Shown: one piece after another, positions 11,784-23,658 of the stretch
Layout of the letters: each line of letters opens with the position of its first letter
Position numbering within the stretch: position 1 is the stretch's first letter
Notes under the pieces: generated by a model
What the model saw: only the letters and a program-made list of their open reading frames with translations
Told to the model about the DNA's origin: nothing
The model's database searches: none
Assembly: GCA_002049455.2 (NCBI GenBank)
Contig: KV919057.1
Coordinates: 33,636-97,635, forward strand
DNA length: 64,000 bases
Source of the DNA: Porphyra umbilicalis
Taxonomy: Eukaryota; Rhodophyta; Bangiophyceae; Bangiales; Bangiaceae
Direction: 5' to 3'
Position numbers and translations under genes: made by a program

Positions 11784-12776
11784 ATGGCGGATTCGGCCGC
11801 GATGGCGGTGGACGGCGGCGTTGCCGATGGCGGGGTGGTCATCGACGGGGCGCATGCCGCCGCGGGGGGCCATCCGGAAGTGGATTGCTCCACGGACCCA
11901 GAGGGCGTGCGCCAGTTTCGGCCTCGCGGCTCATACCACGCACACGCGGAACCTGTAGAGGTGGTTGATGGGGTCCTGCGGGTCGCCGACAACCGTCTGT
12001 ATGACATGTGCTTGCGCAACCGCGCTCGTGCGCACACGCGTCGTGTCTACGCGCATTACGAGGCGTTGCCCGACTTCGTTGACGTGATGGCGCAAGCCGG
12101 GTTGCCGGACCGCGCGGGCGACCGCGTGGCCGAGGTCCATGGGGACCCGTACGTTGGGAACCAGGGCCCCCAGCGTCGTGTGTACGAGGTGATGTCGTTT
12201 TGCAACGAGGTCGTGCGCTACCAAGTGCCTTTGCACCCGTTCGACCGCTTGGTTTACGCCAATGCGCTTCTGTTCCCTGTGAAGGGTACAGAGACGATCG
12301 AGGCGGCGGCCAACTCGTTTTGCCGCTTGTTGCGCAACTGGCCGAAGGCCGTCTTCCTCAAGCGGGCTCTCGCCGAGGACCTTTCGGTCCCGTTCGGGCA
12401 CGACTCCGGCCTGGAGTCGTACCTCGAGAAGCTGGCGCTGGTGAAGCACGAGGAGAACGATAACGTCGAGGACGATCGCAGTCCGCGTGTCACCGGGTTG
12501 CCGAACCCCTTCCGGTTGCCGATGTTCTCATCCGACCACCGTCGGGCCGCCGACACGCGCTTCGTTCGCGGTCGCGAGTTGATGCCCACAGCGTGGGCGG
12601 CTGGATTTCTCCGTGCGCCACAGACGTTCGACTTGTCCCGTTGGCTTCCGCCTATCCCAGCATGGGAGCCTCACACGGGGTTGTGCGTGGCAACCCCCGT
12701 AGTGGTGTCGTACCTGGCGGATGCGTTGCGCAGCGCCTACAGCTCAGTCTGGCAGGAGGTGTACTCCGAGTACTAA
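11784..12776 (+). CDS. Unrecognised protein, antisense ORF in the gypsy element
   Basis: From ATG 11784 the frame gives about 330 codons; the open frame begins earlier at 11454 with a Gly/Lys-repeat stretch. The protein is mostly globular in appearance, with stretches such as RLYDMCLRNRARAHTRRVYA, HYEALPDFVDVMAQAG and YQVPLHPFDRLVYANALLFP; I recognise no family. After the TAA at 12774-12776 the same frame remains protein-like (WVHTLQEDKLFVHLDDRTLR …) through another stop (about 12868-12870) to about 13013, so the ancestral protein was probably longer and this copy has decayed. It lies between the gypsy pol end (13159) and the 3' LTR, opposite to pol. Antisense extra ORFs are known at this place in some plant gypsy lineages (Grande, Retand, RIRE2), so it may belong to the retroelement. 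A captured host gene fragment is the alternative. Confidence 0.45.
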   Translation: MADSAAMAVDGGVADGGVVIDGAHAAAGGHPEVDCSTDPEGVRQFRPRGSYHAHAEPVEVVDGVLRVADNRLYDMCLRNRARAHTRRVYAHYEALPDFVDVMAQAGLPDRAGDRVAEVHGDPYVGNQGPQRRVYEVMSFCNEVVRYQVPLHPFDRLVYANALLFPVKGTETIEAAANSFCRLLRNWPKAVFLKRALAEDLSVPFGHDSGLESYLEKLALVKHEENDNVEDDRSPRVTGLPNPFRLPMFSSDHRRAADTRFVRGRELMPTAWAAGFLRAPQTFDLSRWLPPIPAWEPHTGLCVATPVVVSYLADALRSAYSSVWQEVYSEY

Positions 12777-13158
12777 TGCAACTTAGTTGCTGCGTGGGTT
12801 CACACCCTGCAGGAGGACAAGCTCTTCGTCCACTTGGACGATAGGACGCTTCGTCATTTCGACGCGTAGGATACGTCCAAGTTGAAGGACGCGCCCGACG
12901 GCGAAGCCAAGTGCGTCTTGTACGGCAAAATACGTCAGGCCGTGACGGCGTTTCCCTGGCGGGAGGTCCTTAAGGACGTTGTCTGGCGCGACCGCGACTC
13001 CGGGTAAGCCCGTCAAGTGCGGGTCACGGTCGACCCGACCAAGGAGTACGGCTTTTGCCTTCGTCTTGTGGTTGTTTGTCGTTTGACATGTTTGTATCCA
13101 CTTCTCAGTTTTTCTGTTTATCGTCATAGCGATGAAGGAAGTGGCAGGCCATCATGGC

Positions 13159-14651
13159 TCATGTTGTGGGATTTGTATCCCTTGCGTCTGCTGATAAAAG
13201 CACTTCGTACTCGAAACATGCGCGTATGGCAGTAGCGTACCAACTGGTGTTGGTCCATTGTGGTATGACCACGGTTGCTTCCTCTGTGGTTGTCACCAAG
13301 TGTCGAAGGAATGAGTCCAAGTGTTGTACCGGAGGTACCAGAAACCCGATGGGGAGCACTGGTACAGAGGGATCGCTCCCGATCAGTGTCGCCTGCGCGG
13401 ATTTCGGCCACACATATGTGTACGGGCCGTAAACACGGTTCAGCCGAGGGAAATGCCGCAAGGCAAGTTGGGGATCATACGCAAAGTTGCGCGTCATGGA
13501 CGGCAGAGTGGACTTGAGCCACGCGACAGGAATTACTTCCTTAATTGCGGCGGCTGTGCTTGAATCTGTCCACGAGACATCAGCATGGATAACTCCGTCC
13601 CCGGTAACATGGACATGTTGGATAGTGGGTATCCACGTGGAGTCCGTGACGATGTTGGCCACGGTTGTGAGCTCGGCCTGTCGGCGACTTCGTCGCGTTG
13701 GCGTTTGCCACTCGTACCTCGGTACATGCTTCTTCTTCTGTCGAAGGAAACGCACCACCAGGGTGCGGGGGAGGTTCTCCAGGGGTTCTCAGGTGTCGTC
13801 CTTCGACCCGCAGTTGAACCAGCGCACCTTAGCGCTACAGCTGGCACCCGTCTGGCGTAAGCCTAGGAGTTTGTCGATAACATACTCATCGGCAGTTGCC
13901 GGGGGTGACTTGCGTTGGTCTAGACCATCTAGCAGGGGGTGTGGAACCGTGTCCGTCGTAGTTGGACGAGGAGTTGGGGTGACATGGTCACTGCTGACAC
14001 GTTTTTCCTCGCCGTCAATGTCAATGACAAACGTGGAGGCGTCCGCCTCTGCGTCAATGACCACGAAGGGTCCGATGGCTTTGCTTTGCAGCTTGTTTTG
14101 CCGATCGTGGTTGGTCGTGTAAACGTATTCGCCGATCTTGACGTCCGCATTGTGGGTTGCGACCCGATGGTCGAAGTTACGTTTGTAACGTTGTTGCGTC
14201 TTACGCAAGGCCTCGACAACGATGGGGATCTGCTTGCGCAGGCGGGCCATGAACTCGCGTTTGCGAGCTAGGGGTGACCCGTCCTTGAGCGTTCCCTTAT
14301 TGGTAAGCGGAGTGCCCGGGGGCAAGTTGCGAGCCGTGAGGTTGGGGATCCGCCTTTGGATGACGAGCTCAAATGGGGCGATGCCCGTCGACCGATGTGG
14401 TTGGCTATTATACGCCATGGTGATTACCGGGAGTAACTCTTCCCATCGTGATGGGTCGTCGGCGACGTAGTGTCGCAGCTGAGTAGCCATGGTACGGGTG
14501 TACCGTTCAACTTGCCCATTGGTTTGGGGATGATACGCCGTGGTGCGAACCGTTTCGATGCCAAGCATTTTCATCACAGCGATGAAAAAGTTCGACATGA
14601 ACTGGGGCCCTTGGTCCGATAGGATCCGGTCCGGGGGCCCGTAGGCGGACA
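13159..14651 (-). pseudogene. Gypsy pol, 3' half: integrase core and chromodomain
   Basis: Directly continues the integrase cut off at 20609 once the copia element is taken out. It starts AYGPPDRILSDQGPQFMSNF (second catalytic Asp of the D,D-35-E core) and then has TTAYHPQTNGQVERYTRT with the Glu. After a basic C-terminal domain comes a chromodomain-like segment (VRWFNCGSKDDT, stop, EPLENL). The stop at 13789-13791 is TGA exactly where chromodomains carry the conserved Trp of 'DTWEP'. The same frame then stays open to a TGA at 13159. Apart from that codon this half is intact. Confidence 0.8.
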
Positions 14652-15018
14652 TGTGAAGTCAATGATGTTGAGTGGGTGCGTTATTTTACTAGGCACTGCG
14701 TTCCCAGGCCTGCGATGGCGTGCCTGATATCCCCCAGGCCGCCTCAGCCGCAGGGCCTTCCCAGGCACCCCCAATGGCGCGGCCGACAAGGCCCGCACGG
14801 CACCTCGCAGGGCAGCTCCCGCCTCTTCGGAGGGCGCCCACAGCCTCACACTCCAGGCGCCGCTCCCCACACAAATCTCCCCCGGAGCTCAACCCCTGAT
14901 GGGTTCCCCGCTGAAAGATCTACAATCAAGTACATGCAGTGTCACCACACAAATACAGAGACTTACGACTTACGCAAGGGCAAATTGTCCCTGGGGGACT
15001 GCGGAAGTACACTTCACA
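14652..15018 (-). repeat. 3' LTR of the nested copia element
   Basis: TGTGAAGT … ACTTCACA, 367 bp, four substitutions against the 5' LTR. Confidence 0.93.
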
Positions 15019-15719
15019 CTCCCCCCAGTAGCCCAGGGATAATTCCTCCCACCCGGTCAAATTTCCGTCATCGAAAGTCCATGGATGGCGCTCCCGGGAC
15101 GATCTGATGGAGGGGTCTAAAGCCCTTTAGACCCCTTTCATGCAGAGGGGTCGAAAGCCCGTTAGCCCTGTGTCCAGAGGTCGGTTTTTCAACCGACCTC
15201 CGATGGCGCCAAAGTAGACCCGCGAGGATGCCAGAGGCACCTCCGGGCCTCCCTGATGCCCGTAGGACCCCATCCGGTCCATCGGGCACCACCTTCACAA
15301 TGACCGTTCTCACGGCGGGGCTAAAGCCCTTGAGACCCCTTCCAAATCGCGGTTTTTCAACCGACCTCGGAAAGGGCCCGGGAAGGACCGGGCAGGTGCC
15401 CGGACCACGCCCGACCCGTCCGGGGGCCCGTACGACCACATCGGGCCCGTCAGGCACCACCGGAAGACGGCCCAAAGCACTTTAGCCTCATCGCCACGTG
15501 TAGCACCGACACCACGTGTTGCAACGGCACCAAGTGTTGCAACAGCGCCACGTGTTGCAACAGCGCCACGTGTTGCAACCGCGCCACGTGTCGGTCCCGG
15601 AACGATCTTCCAGGCCGCGACATCCGGGCTCGAAGTCTTGAAATCGGCGCCCGGGCCCGCCCAGCCGGTTGCGCGAAAGCCCTTTAGCGCCCCAAAGCCG
15701 GGCAGTGTGACGACGTGCG
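15019..15719 (-). other. Copia 3' untranslated region with hairpin and CACGTG minisatellite
   Basis: Between the pol stop and the 3' LTR. It holds a perfect 10-bp-stem, 4-nt-loop hairpin at 15177-15200 (GAGGTCGGTT/AACCGACCTC), whose right half recurs near 15345-15370. It also holds about six 18-bp units carrying CACGTGTTGCAAC at 15494-15594. Confidence 0.7.
15494..15594. repeat. 18-bp tandem repeat containing CACGTG
   Basis: About five to six imperfect copies of an 18-bp unit GCCACGTGTTGCAACAGC. CACGTG is an E-box/G-box palindrome; whether it acts as such here is unknown. Confidence 0.75.
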
Positions 15720-18700
15720 TTAGCACGCCGGGTTGGGTTCAAGCGCGCCCGCCGCCGCGCCCAAGTCGGGGCCGGCACCCGCTGCGTCACGGAAGGCCCT
15801 GAACGCCGGCCCCGGCAGCGCCTTGGTGAGCCCGTCCGCGGGCATCTCAGCGCTCGGCAGGAAGAAAAAGGTCACGTCGCCGCGCGCCACATAATCGCGC
15901 ACCATGTGGTACGCGACGTCCACGTGCTTGGTGCGCCCCGTTGCCTCGGGGTTGTTGACGAGCGCCAGGCACGCCTGGTTGTCTTCCCCCATGGGAACGG
16001 CACCGCCGTCGACGCCAAGCGCCGATAAGAGCTTGTGGAGCCAAAGGGCCTCCTTGGTCGCCATCGCGCTGGCCACGTACTCGGCCTCAGCCGTCGACGT
16101 TGCCACCGTCGACTGGCGCTTGCTCGTCCACGAGACCGGCCCGCCGTTAAGGGTGAAGATGAAACCCGTCGTCGACCGACGAGCGTCAACGTCGCCCGCC
16201 CAGTCGGCGTCGACGTACCCTTGGAGAGGCTTGTAGGTGCCTTACGCGACCCCGAGGCCCGAGGCCCCGCGAAGGTACCGAAGCACCCCCGTTGGCCGCG
16301 CGCATGTGGTCTTTTTCGGGGCAGGCCATGTAGAGCGACACCACGCCCACGGCAAAGGCAATGTCCGGCCTCGTCGTTGTAGAGAGATAGAGCAGGGAGC
16401 CGACAAGTTCGGCATATTGGTTGCCGTCGGGCAAGAGGTTCTCCCCCGTCTTGGCCAGCTTGGCCCCCGACACCATTGGCGTCTTGTTGGGCGTGGAGTT
16501 GGACATTCCAAACGCCTCAAGGAGTGCGATAACATGCCCCGGGTTGCTCAGGGTGAGCGTCTTGGCCGCCCGGTCTCGCATTACCTTCATGCCGATGAAG
16601 TCCTTGACCTTCCCCATGTCGCGCACGTCGAACGTCGCCGACACGGAGTTCTTTACCGCTTGAACCCCGTCGAGGCTCTTGCCCGCAACGATGAGATCGT
16701 CCACATAGACGAGGATGTAAACCAGCCCGTGAACCGGGTGGCTCCATGTGTAGAGGCACGGGTCCACCTTGGAGGGGACTGCCCCCATAGCATTGAGCGC
16801 TTTGTCGAGCTTGATGCCCCACAGGCTCCCGGCCTGCTTTGTCCCATACAGAGCTAGGTTGAGACGGCAGACATCAGGCACGATGAGATTGTCCACATAG
16901 ACGAGGATGTAAACCAGCCCGTGCACCGGGTGGCTCCATGTGTAGAGGCACGGGTCCACCTTGGAGCGGACTGCCCCCATAGCATTGAGCTCTTTGTCGA
17001 GCTTGATGCCCCACGGGCGCCCGGCCTTCCTTGTCCCATACAGAGCTATGTTGATACGGAAGACATCAGGTGCCCCCCCCGGCTCGGTGCCGTCCGGAAG
17101 GTTGATGTACATCTCTTTGTCCATCTTGGCGTTGAGGAAGGCCGTCTTGACGTCCACGTGGTGAACCTCCCAGTCCTTGGCCGCGGCCACCGCGAAGAGT
17201 GCGCGTGTTGTTGCCGAGCTGGGCACTGGCGCCCACGTCTCGTCAAAATCACGCCTCGGCACTTGGTTGAAGCCTTGCGCGACCAGGCGCGCCTTGTACC
17301 TCGTCACGTTGCCTTCCGAATCGCGCTTGATGTCGTGCACGTACCGAGTCTTGACGGCCTTGCGCTTGATGTCGTTCTTGGTCTTGGACCAGGTACCAAG
17401 CTTCTTGTGCGTCAGGTATTCTTCCTTCTCTGCCGCCTTCCATAGCGGCCAGTCCGAGCGTGCACGCGCCTCCTTCGCGTTGATCGGCGGCTTGCTCAGG
17501 TCCCAGGCAGACTTAGCGTCACCAAATGGCCCCGCTGCCACGTACGCCTTCGGGTTGCTCTCCCGCCAGGTAACCTTTGGTGCCGGCTTGCGCTTGGACC
17601 GCCGGGGTGCTTGCGCCCCGTCGTCATCACTCTCCGTTGGGGAGTCAGGCAGCACTTGGTGCCCTTCTTGGGCCGCCGCGTCCTCGTTGTCGTCATCATC
17701 ATCGCCGTCTTCCGCTTCATGGACGGCCTCCTTGTCCGGCGCGCCGTCGCTCTCTGAAGACTGCTGCGGAGCATACTCGTCCCCGCTGCAGACTTCCGCG
17801 TCCAGCATGTTCATCGCACCGTCCTGCTTGTCACGATCCTTCCACGCCGTCAGGCGAGGACTCGCGCTTGAACCAGAAACAGACGTCTTGTTCATGGTCT
17901 TGCTTGGGCTCTCCTCCATGAGCACGTCTCGGCGCTCGAAGATCTTGTTTGGATCATCCTCGAGGATGCGGTAGGCCTTTCCACCTACTGTGTAGCCAAC
18001 AAAACGGCCAACATCTGTCCTTGGTTCCAGCTTGCGCTGCTGCTGCTTGGGCTTGAGAGCCCAGGCCCGGCTCCCCCAGACGCGAAATCCCTGCACGTCA
18101 GGGCGTCGCCCCGTGAGCGCCTCAAGGGGCGTCACATCTTGCCCGGCCTTGGGGGACCGGTTGAGCACGTGGATGACCGAGGAGAGCGCCTCAGCCCATA
18201 GCTCCTCTTCCGCACCGGCGTCCAGCAGTGCCGCGCGAACGCGCTCCATGATGTAGCGGTTGGCACGCTCCGCCTTGCCGTTCTGCTGCGACGAGTATGG
18301 CTCCGTCTTCTCCAAAGTGATGCCCTTGTTGTCATACCACGCCTTGAGGTCGTGGCTGACGTACTCCTCTGCGCCATCGTGGCGCACCCGCTTGACTTTG
18401 AGCCCGGTGAGGGTCTCAAGCTGCGTAATGCGGGCCTTGATGACGTCCCGCACCATCCCCTTAGTCTTGATGGGCGTCGCCGTGATGGAGCCAGTTGAGT
18501 CCTCCATCAGCGTCATGAAGTATACTGATCCGCCCAGCGCCTCCGTCAAGGGCTCATCGACGTCGGTGTGAACCAACTCGCACTTGGTGCTCGTTGTAGT
18601 GGAGCGATTATGCGGGGAACGCGTCATCTTGCCGTCAACGCACGGGACGCACACCGTGCCAAGGATGCGCTTGGCGTCCGCCACCGAAGCTGGAATCCCG

Positions 18701-20085
18701 TCGACCATCCCGACCACTCGCTTGAGGTTCTCGAAGCCCAAGTGGTTGAACCTGCGGTGCCACAGCTCCGCCTCTCCGTCCATGCGTCTTGAGGCGGCGC
18801 TTGCCAACGCCTTGACCGGCGTCACCTTAAGCACGTAGTTCTCGGACTCGTTGACAGAGCCGATGACAGACGCGTTGCTCAACACCCCGCTTGAGAGTAC
18901 CGCCTCTCCATCGCTGAGGATGAAGCAGGCGTCTCCGACAAACACCACCGCTCCGCCGCGGCGGTCGACCGCACGCACAGACAACAGGTTGTCCGTCAGG
19001 TCTGGCACGAGCATGGCCTCACCGAGGACCATTCGTACCTTGGTGTAGCCTGCCCCCACGTCCATGGAGACGTATTTGTGCCCCTGAATGGACACCTTGT
19101 GACCGTCAGCGAAAATGACCTTGGCCCCGCTTCCCGACGTCTTGACGGTGAAGCCCTTGTCCCCAGCGGACATATGGTTGGTCGCGCCGGAGTCCAGCAC
19201 CCAGGTCGACATCCCACTGGTGCTCTCGGGAGTCTTGTGCTCCCCGTCCTGGCCTGCCGACGCGGCGTAGGCCAATGCGGCAAGGGGAGGTGCACCACCG
19301 CCCCCGCCACCATCCCGACGCCCGCCGTTTGACTTCCTGTTGCCCTTGGCGTCGTCGGCTTTCTTCTTGAGGCAGTCGCGCTTCATATGCCCTTTCTTGT
19401 CGCAGTAGTAGCACACGACCGCCCTCTTGTCCCACGGCTTCTTCGTAGCCGATGCCGCTAACGCTTGCGACTTCACGCCAGTCGACGACGACGACCGCCC
19501 TCGGCTGGCCCGCTGCTCCACCGGGAGCAGCTTGGCGCTCACTTCGGCGAGGTTGCGCTTCCCTTCCATGTTCTCCAGGACGGTCTTGATCATGTCGTAC
19601 TCTGCTGGAAGACCCGACAGGATCTGCAGCACGAGTGTGTTCTCGTCCACCTGGTTGCCCAGCATGACGAGTTATTGGCGGAGGCCCTTGGCGCGCGACG
19701 TGTACTTGATGATGTTCTCGTCGCCGTCCTTCTTGAGGTTGCTCAGCTCGTGCATGAGCTGCAGCAGCCGTGCGTTGTCGCGTGCCTCAAAGATGTCCTT
19801 GAGCGCGTCCCACGCGTCCTTGGCCGTACTGACCGCCGTCACCGAAGGGAGATGAACAGGCTTGACCGACATCTGGATGGTCGCCAACGCCGACTCGTTC
19901 ATGATGTCCCACGCGTCCGCCACCAAGTTGCCCTTGGAATCACTCCCGGACGCGGGGCGGTCCGTCACGACCGCCGACCAGACCTTCTCCTTGATGAGCT
20001 GTGCACGGCAGTACACGGCCCAAACCTTGTAATCGGCGTCCAGCTTCGCAAAGCGAGGGCCACCGTAGCGCCCGTACTCCGACAT
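15720..20085 (-). pseudogene. Copia gag-pol polyprotein, lightly damaged
   Basis: Starts at ATG 20085 (MSEYGRYGG) with a gag of the UBN2/retrotran_gag type. A zinc knuckle CYYCDKKGHMKRDC, protease WVLDSGATNHM, pre-integrase LWHRRFNHLG, integrase with HTDVDEP, RHDGAEE and QQNGKAERAN, RT (DVKTAFLNAK, YVDD) and RNase H ([11 protein letters not shown]) follow in Ty1/copia order. Visible lesions: an in-frame TAA between LRQ and LVMLGNQ (19672-19674), one extra G in a G run near 16285 that shifts frame, and a TAA just after (about 16240). RNase H then resumes and ends at 15720. The RT active-site region is duplicated in tandem (16688-17071). Everything else looks functional, so the copy decayed recently. 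Confidence 0.88.
16688..17071 (-). repeat. Tandem 192-bp duplication of the RT active-site region
   Basis: Two in-frame 64-codon units, 16880-17071 (first in the protein) and 16688-16879. Both run from PDV(F/C)R to VD(N/D)LIV. The first carries YVDN, the second the catalytic YVDD. They differ at about ten residues (for example RKAGRPWG against KQAGSLWG). Confidence 0.9.
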
Positions 20086-20227
20086 GATGACAACGACCGC
20101 GCCCCGGGGCGCTACACTGACGACGTGGAAGATTAAGCCCGCCCGCCCGACGCCGGAACACACAGCATCCCAACGAGCGCCGTCCCGCAAACGATAGAGC
20201 GAAAGACAACGATCACCACCAGCGACA

Positions 20228-20241
20228 CTGGGCCCATAACC
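20228..20241 (-). promoter_or_regulatory. Copia primer-binding site for initiator tRNA-Met (half-tRNA)
   Basis: On the plus strand CTGGGCCCATAACC directly abuts the 5' LTR; it is identical to the anticodon arm of eukaryotic initiator tRNA-Met, CAT being the anticodon. Copia of Drosophila and Ty5 prime from such an internally cleaved tRNA half. Confidence 0.85.
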
Positions 20242-20608
20242 TGTGAAGTCGATGATGTTGAGTGGGTGCGTTATTTTACTAGGCACTGCGTTCCCAGGCC
20301 TGCGAAGGCGTGCCTGATATCCCCCAGGCCGCCTCAGCCGCAGGGCCTTCCCAGGCACTCCCAATGGCGCGGCCGACAAGGCCCGCACGACACCTCGCAG
20401 GGCAGCTCCCGCCTCTTCGGAGGGCGCCCACAGCCTCACACTCCAGGCGCCGCTCCCCACACAAATCTCCCCCGGAGCTCAACCCCTGATGGGTTCCCCG
20501 CTGAAAGATCTACAATCAAGTACATGCAGTGTCACCACACAAATACAGAGACTTACGACTTACGCAAGGGCAAATTGTCCCTGGGGGACTGCGGAAGTAC
20601 ACTTCACA
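20242..20608 (-). repeat. 5' LTR of the nested copia element
   Basis: 367 bp, same termini as the 3' LTR; followed on the plus strand by the GGACA duplication. Confidence 0.93.
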
Positions 20609-23529
20609 GGACACCCACGCGTCGATGATGGCTGACGCCATGGACATGGCCGTAATTAGCCGTAAGGCGACGCACTTGGTGAGCTTGGCGAAGCGGTCGG
20701 TGATAACCAAGATGAAGCGATTGCCCTTCTTGGAGGCCGGGATGAGCCCAAAGATGTCAACAGACAGCTCCGTGAGAGGCTCGGTAGCCCGGAACAGGGT
20801 CAAGGGCGTCCTGTGTCGCCGCAAGGCGAGGCGATTTTGCGCACACGTTGTGCATTTGGTGATGGTCGAATGAATATCCGTCACCATTCAAGGCCAGTAG
20901 CATGCCTTACGCATTGTGTAATACATCCGGTTCATACCAGGATGGGCGGCCACGGTTGCGTGGTGCTCGAGGGTCAACACGCGTTCGCGTAGAGACTTTG
21001 AAATAACCAGTTGATTGTCGTAAGGCGCACGGTGGTACAGAGCGTGATGCTCGTTGCGGAAGAAGGCCTTGGCCGTTCCGCGCTCCACGCGAGTGGACAT
21101 CTCGACTCAGAAGTCGTCTGTTTGTTGTGCTTCGACATCATCGTCGAACTCCACCGGTTCCGGTGTGTCGGCACCCGTGTACCTCCCCGTTCTTAAGCTG
21201 TTGGCCGTCTCGGCCAATGCCAGACAATGTATATCATCATGGATATCTTCTGGCGGCGCCACCGTAGAGGCGCGCGACAGGAAGTCGGGTAAGTGGTGCG
21301 ATGCACCTGGTTTTAAAACCATATCGAATGTGTATTCGGAGAGGCGAAGTCGCCATCGCATCAAGCGTCCGCTTGAGTCAGTCGTGCTGTAGATCCAGCT
21401 AAGTGCTTGGTGATCCGTTCGGATGAGAAACCGCTGCCCATCGAGGAAGTGCCTCAACTTGAGGACAGCCCAAACGACGCCGAGGCATTCTGGCCCCGTT
21501 GTGGAGTAGTTTTGCTCTGCAGCAGTGAGTTCTCGGCTCCAATATCCGACTGGATGAAGCAGCTCGCCCGGTTCCTCCTGGAGGAGGGTACAACCAACTT
21601 GGTCGGCGCATGCGTCAAAGTCAACGACGAGCTTCCGATTGGCCTTTGGCAAGGCAAGTACCGGTGGGCACAATAGTGCGTTTCGAAGGTCTTCGAATGC
21701 GGCGATAGCCACGTCCCTTGGTGGTGGTAGATCCGGTGGGATCTTGGCCCTAGTCAGGGCGTTCAGGGGCTTTGCTCGTTTGGCAAAGTCTTTGACAAAC
21801 CGTCGATAGACGTTGCACATGCCCAAGAAGCTTTTCAGCTGGGTCTTTGTCGTTGGGAACTTGGCGTGCTTCAGAGCATCCACGTTCTTGTTGTGCACGT
21901 GCATTTGGCCGGGGCGGACAATGTGTCAGAGGTACTCGACCTCATCGGAGAACCACGTGCACTTTTCTAAGTTGAGGGTAACCCCGGCTTCGCGGAGACG
22001 GTGAAGAACCGTGTCAACGCCTTTGACGTGTTGTTCCGCGTTTGCGGAGAAGATGATGACATCGTCTAAGTAGACAAGGCATATCTGCCACATCAAGCCC
22101 GAGAGGATAATATCCAACGCGCGCTGAAAGGTAGCGGGTGCGTCCGTCAAGCCGAATGGAATGGATAACCAGTGGTATATACCACAATGCGTTGTGAACG
22201 CTGTCTTCTCTTGGTTTTCCTTGCGTAAGGGTACTTGCCAGTACCCCGCGTGCAGTCGAGAGACGTGAACACCTGGGCATCTACCAAGGAGTCGAGGCAG
22301 TCCCTCATCCGAGGCAAGGGATAAGCATCCTTCTTGGTGATGTTGTATAACCGACGATAGTCGACACAGAATCGGGCTTTGCCGTTCTTCTTTGGTACAA
22401 TTACCACGGGGCTTGCCCAAGCACTGTGGCTAGGGGCAATGACGTTGAGCTTCAACATCTTGTTGATCTGATCAGCGATGATCTGCCGTTTGAACGGCCC
22501 GGTCCGGTAGGGTTGGGCCCGTATGGGCAGGGCGTCTGGGGAAGTGACGATGGCGTGCTGCGTAGCACGGATGACGCCAAAAGTTTCGTCTCACATCGAC
22601 GAATGCGTCTTGAGCATGTCTCGAATCTGCTTGTGCAGGTACTCGGGGGCCTCACTGAGGTCGAGGTCCTCGAGTGGGTCACGACTCGCGTCGTCCGATG
22701 AAGTATCGGGACCATCTTTTGGATGGTTGTCATCCAAGACGGCGGCCAACATCGGCCCTTTGTAGGGTTCTGCAAACTCCAAGGTTGAGTTCTTGCGAAC
22801 AATGACTTGGTCCTCGCCGAAGTTGCATAACTTGACCGAGAATGGTTCGTCTGGTTTGACGATGGCGATGCCGCGGGCGACTCCCATGGACATGTGTCGG
22901 CACAACCGAATGTTCGGTGTGATCGTCACCATGCCCGGGGTGTCGCACGTGGCCGTGATCCACTCCTCCTTGTGTCCGTTGACACGCACCTGTTTGCAGG
23001 CTCGAACCCGAGCGGGTCTATCTTGCCAGTGGCGGTCCCACGCGCTGTCGTTAAGACAAGCTAAGATCGGCGTTGGCCGATGTAGTTCCTCCGTGCAGCG
23101 CACGTTCTTTTGCCAGACGATCTTGCGCAAGCGCGGCAAGATGCCCTCGATGTTTTGTTCAATGAACTCGATGCCAAGAATGCACGGTACTGACAAGTTG
23201 TCGTAAACGAGGAATCGGTCAAATAGACGCACACCTCCGGTGTATACATACAGATGTATGGCATACTTCGTCACGAGACGGTTGTTGTTTGCATCTTGGA
23301 TGAACGGAAGCGTGGTCAACTCTTCGGCGTAAGCTATCCAGTTCGAAGGGAGAACACTAGTTCGCACTATGTTCACCTCGGCGCCCGTGTCTAGGACAGG
23401 GCGGCAACTTCGCATTACGCGCAGGCATGGGCCTAACGTGGCTGCGATCTCGTAGTGCCGTAAGGCACGGCGCAACAGCCTTGTTACAGTACGCTTTCGC
23501 GTTCCGCCGGGCAACCCCAAGTCGGGCAC
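20609..23529 (-). pseudogene. Gypsy pol, 5' half: protease, RT, RNase H, integrase zinc finger
   Basis: Protease has PVLDTGAEVNIV. RT has WASPVVIVPKKNGKARFCVD, PFGLTDAPATFQ and the active site CLVYLDDVIIF. RNase H starts VVDFDACADQVGCTLLQ. The integrase finger shows LEHHATVAAH and CTTC, and the core begins LSVDIFG before the copia insertion at 20608. Lesions: TGA codons at 22589-22591, 21924-21926, 21105-21107 and 20885-20887, and a one-base deletion near 22255 (at the SLDLHAGYW position) that splits RT between two frames. The frame is shifted relative to gag and overlaps its end, as in gypsy elements that use frameshifting. Confidence 0.85.
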
Positions 23530-23658
23530 CCGGTCTAGACGTTTTTCGAGTCGTCCACGGCGTCGGCCGGATGTTCGATCTCGTCTTCTTCGATGTTACC
23601 GTCGGCAAGGGCATGAACGCCGATAGGCAGTTGGCGACGCTTGCGAGGGCGATAAGGC

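Larger units (their letters stand above)
14652..20608 (-). mobile_element. Complete Ty1/copia retrotransposon nested in the gypsy integrase
   Basis: Identical-length 367-bp LTRs (14652-15018 and 20242-20608) with 8-bp terminal inverted repeats TGTGAAGT/ACTTCACA differ at only four sites I can see (about 98.9 percent). GGACA stands immediately outside both ends (14647-14651 and 20609-20613), the 5-bp target-site duplication. Excising the element restores the gypsy integrase frame (…AIIDAW to AYGPP…). The 5.96-kb element has a half-tRNA primer-binding site, one gag-pol frame with Ty1/copia order (gag, protease, integrase, RT, RNase H) and a purine tract (ACTGGGGGGAG) next to the 3' LTR. It is younger than its host element. 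Confidence 0.93.
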
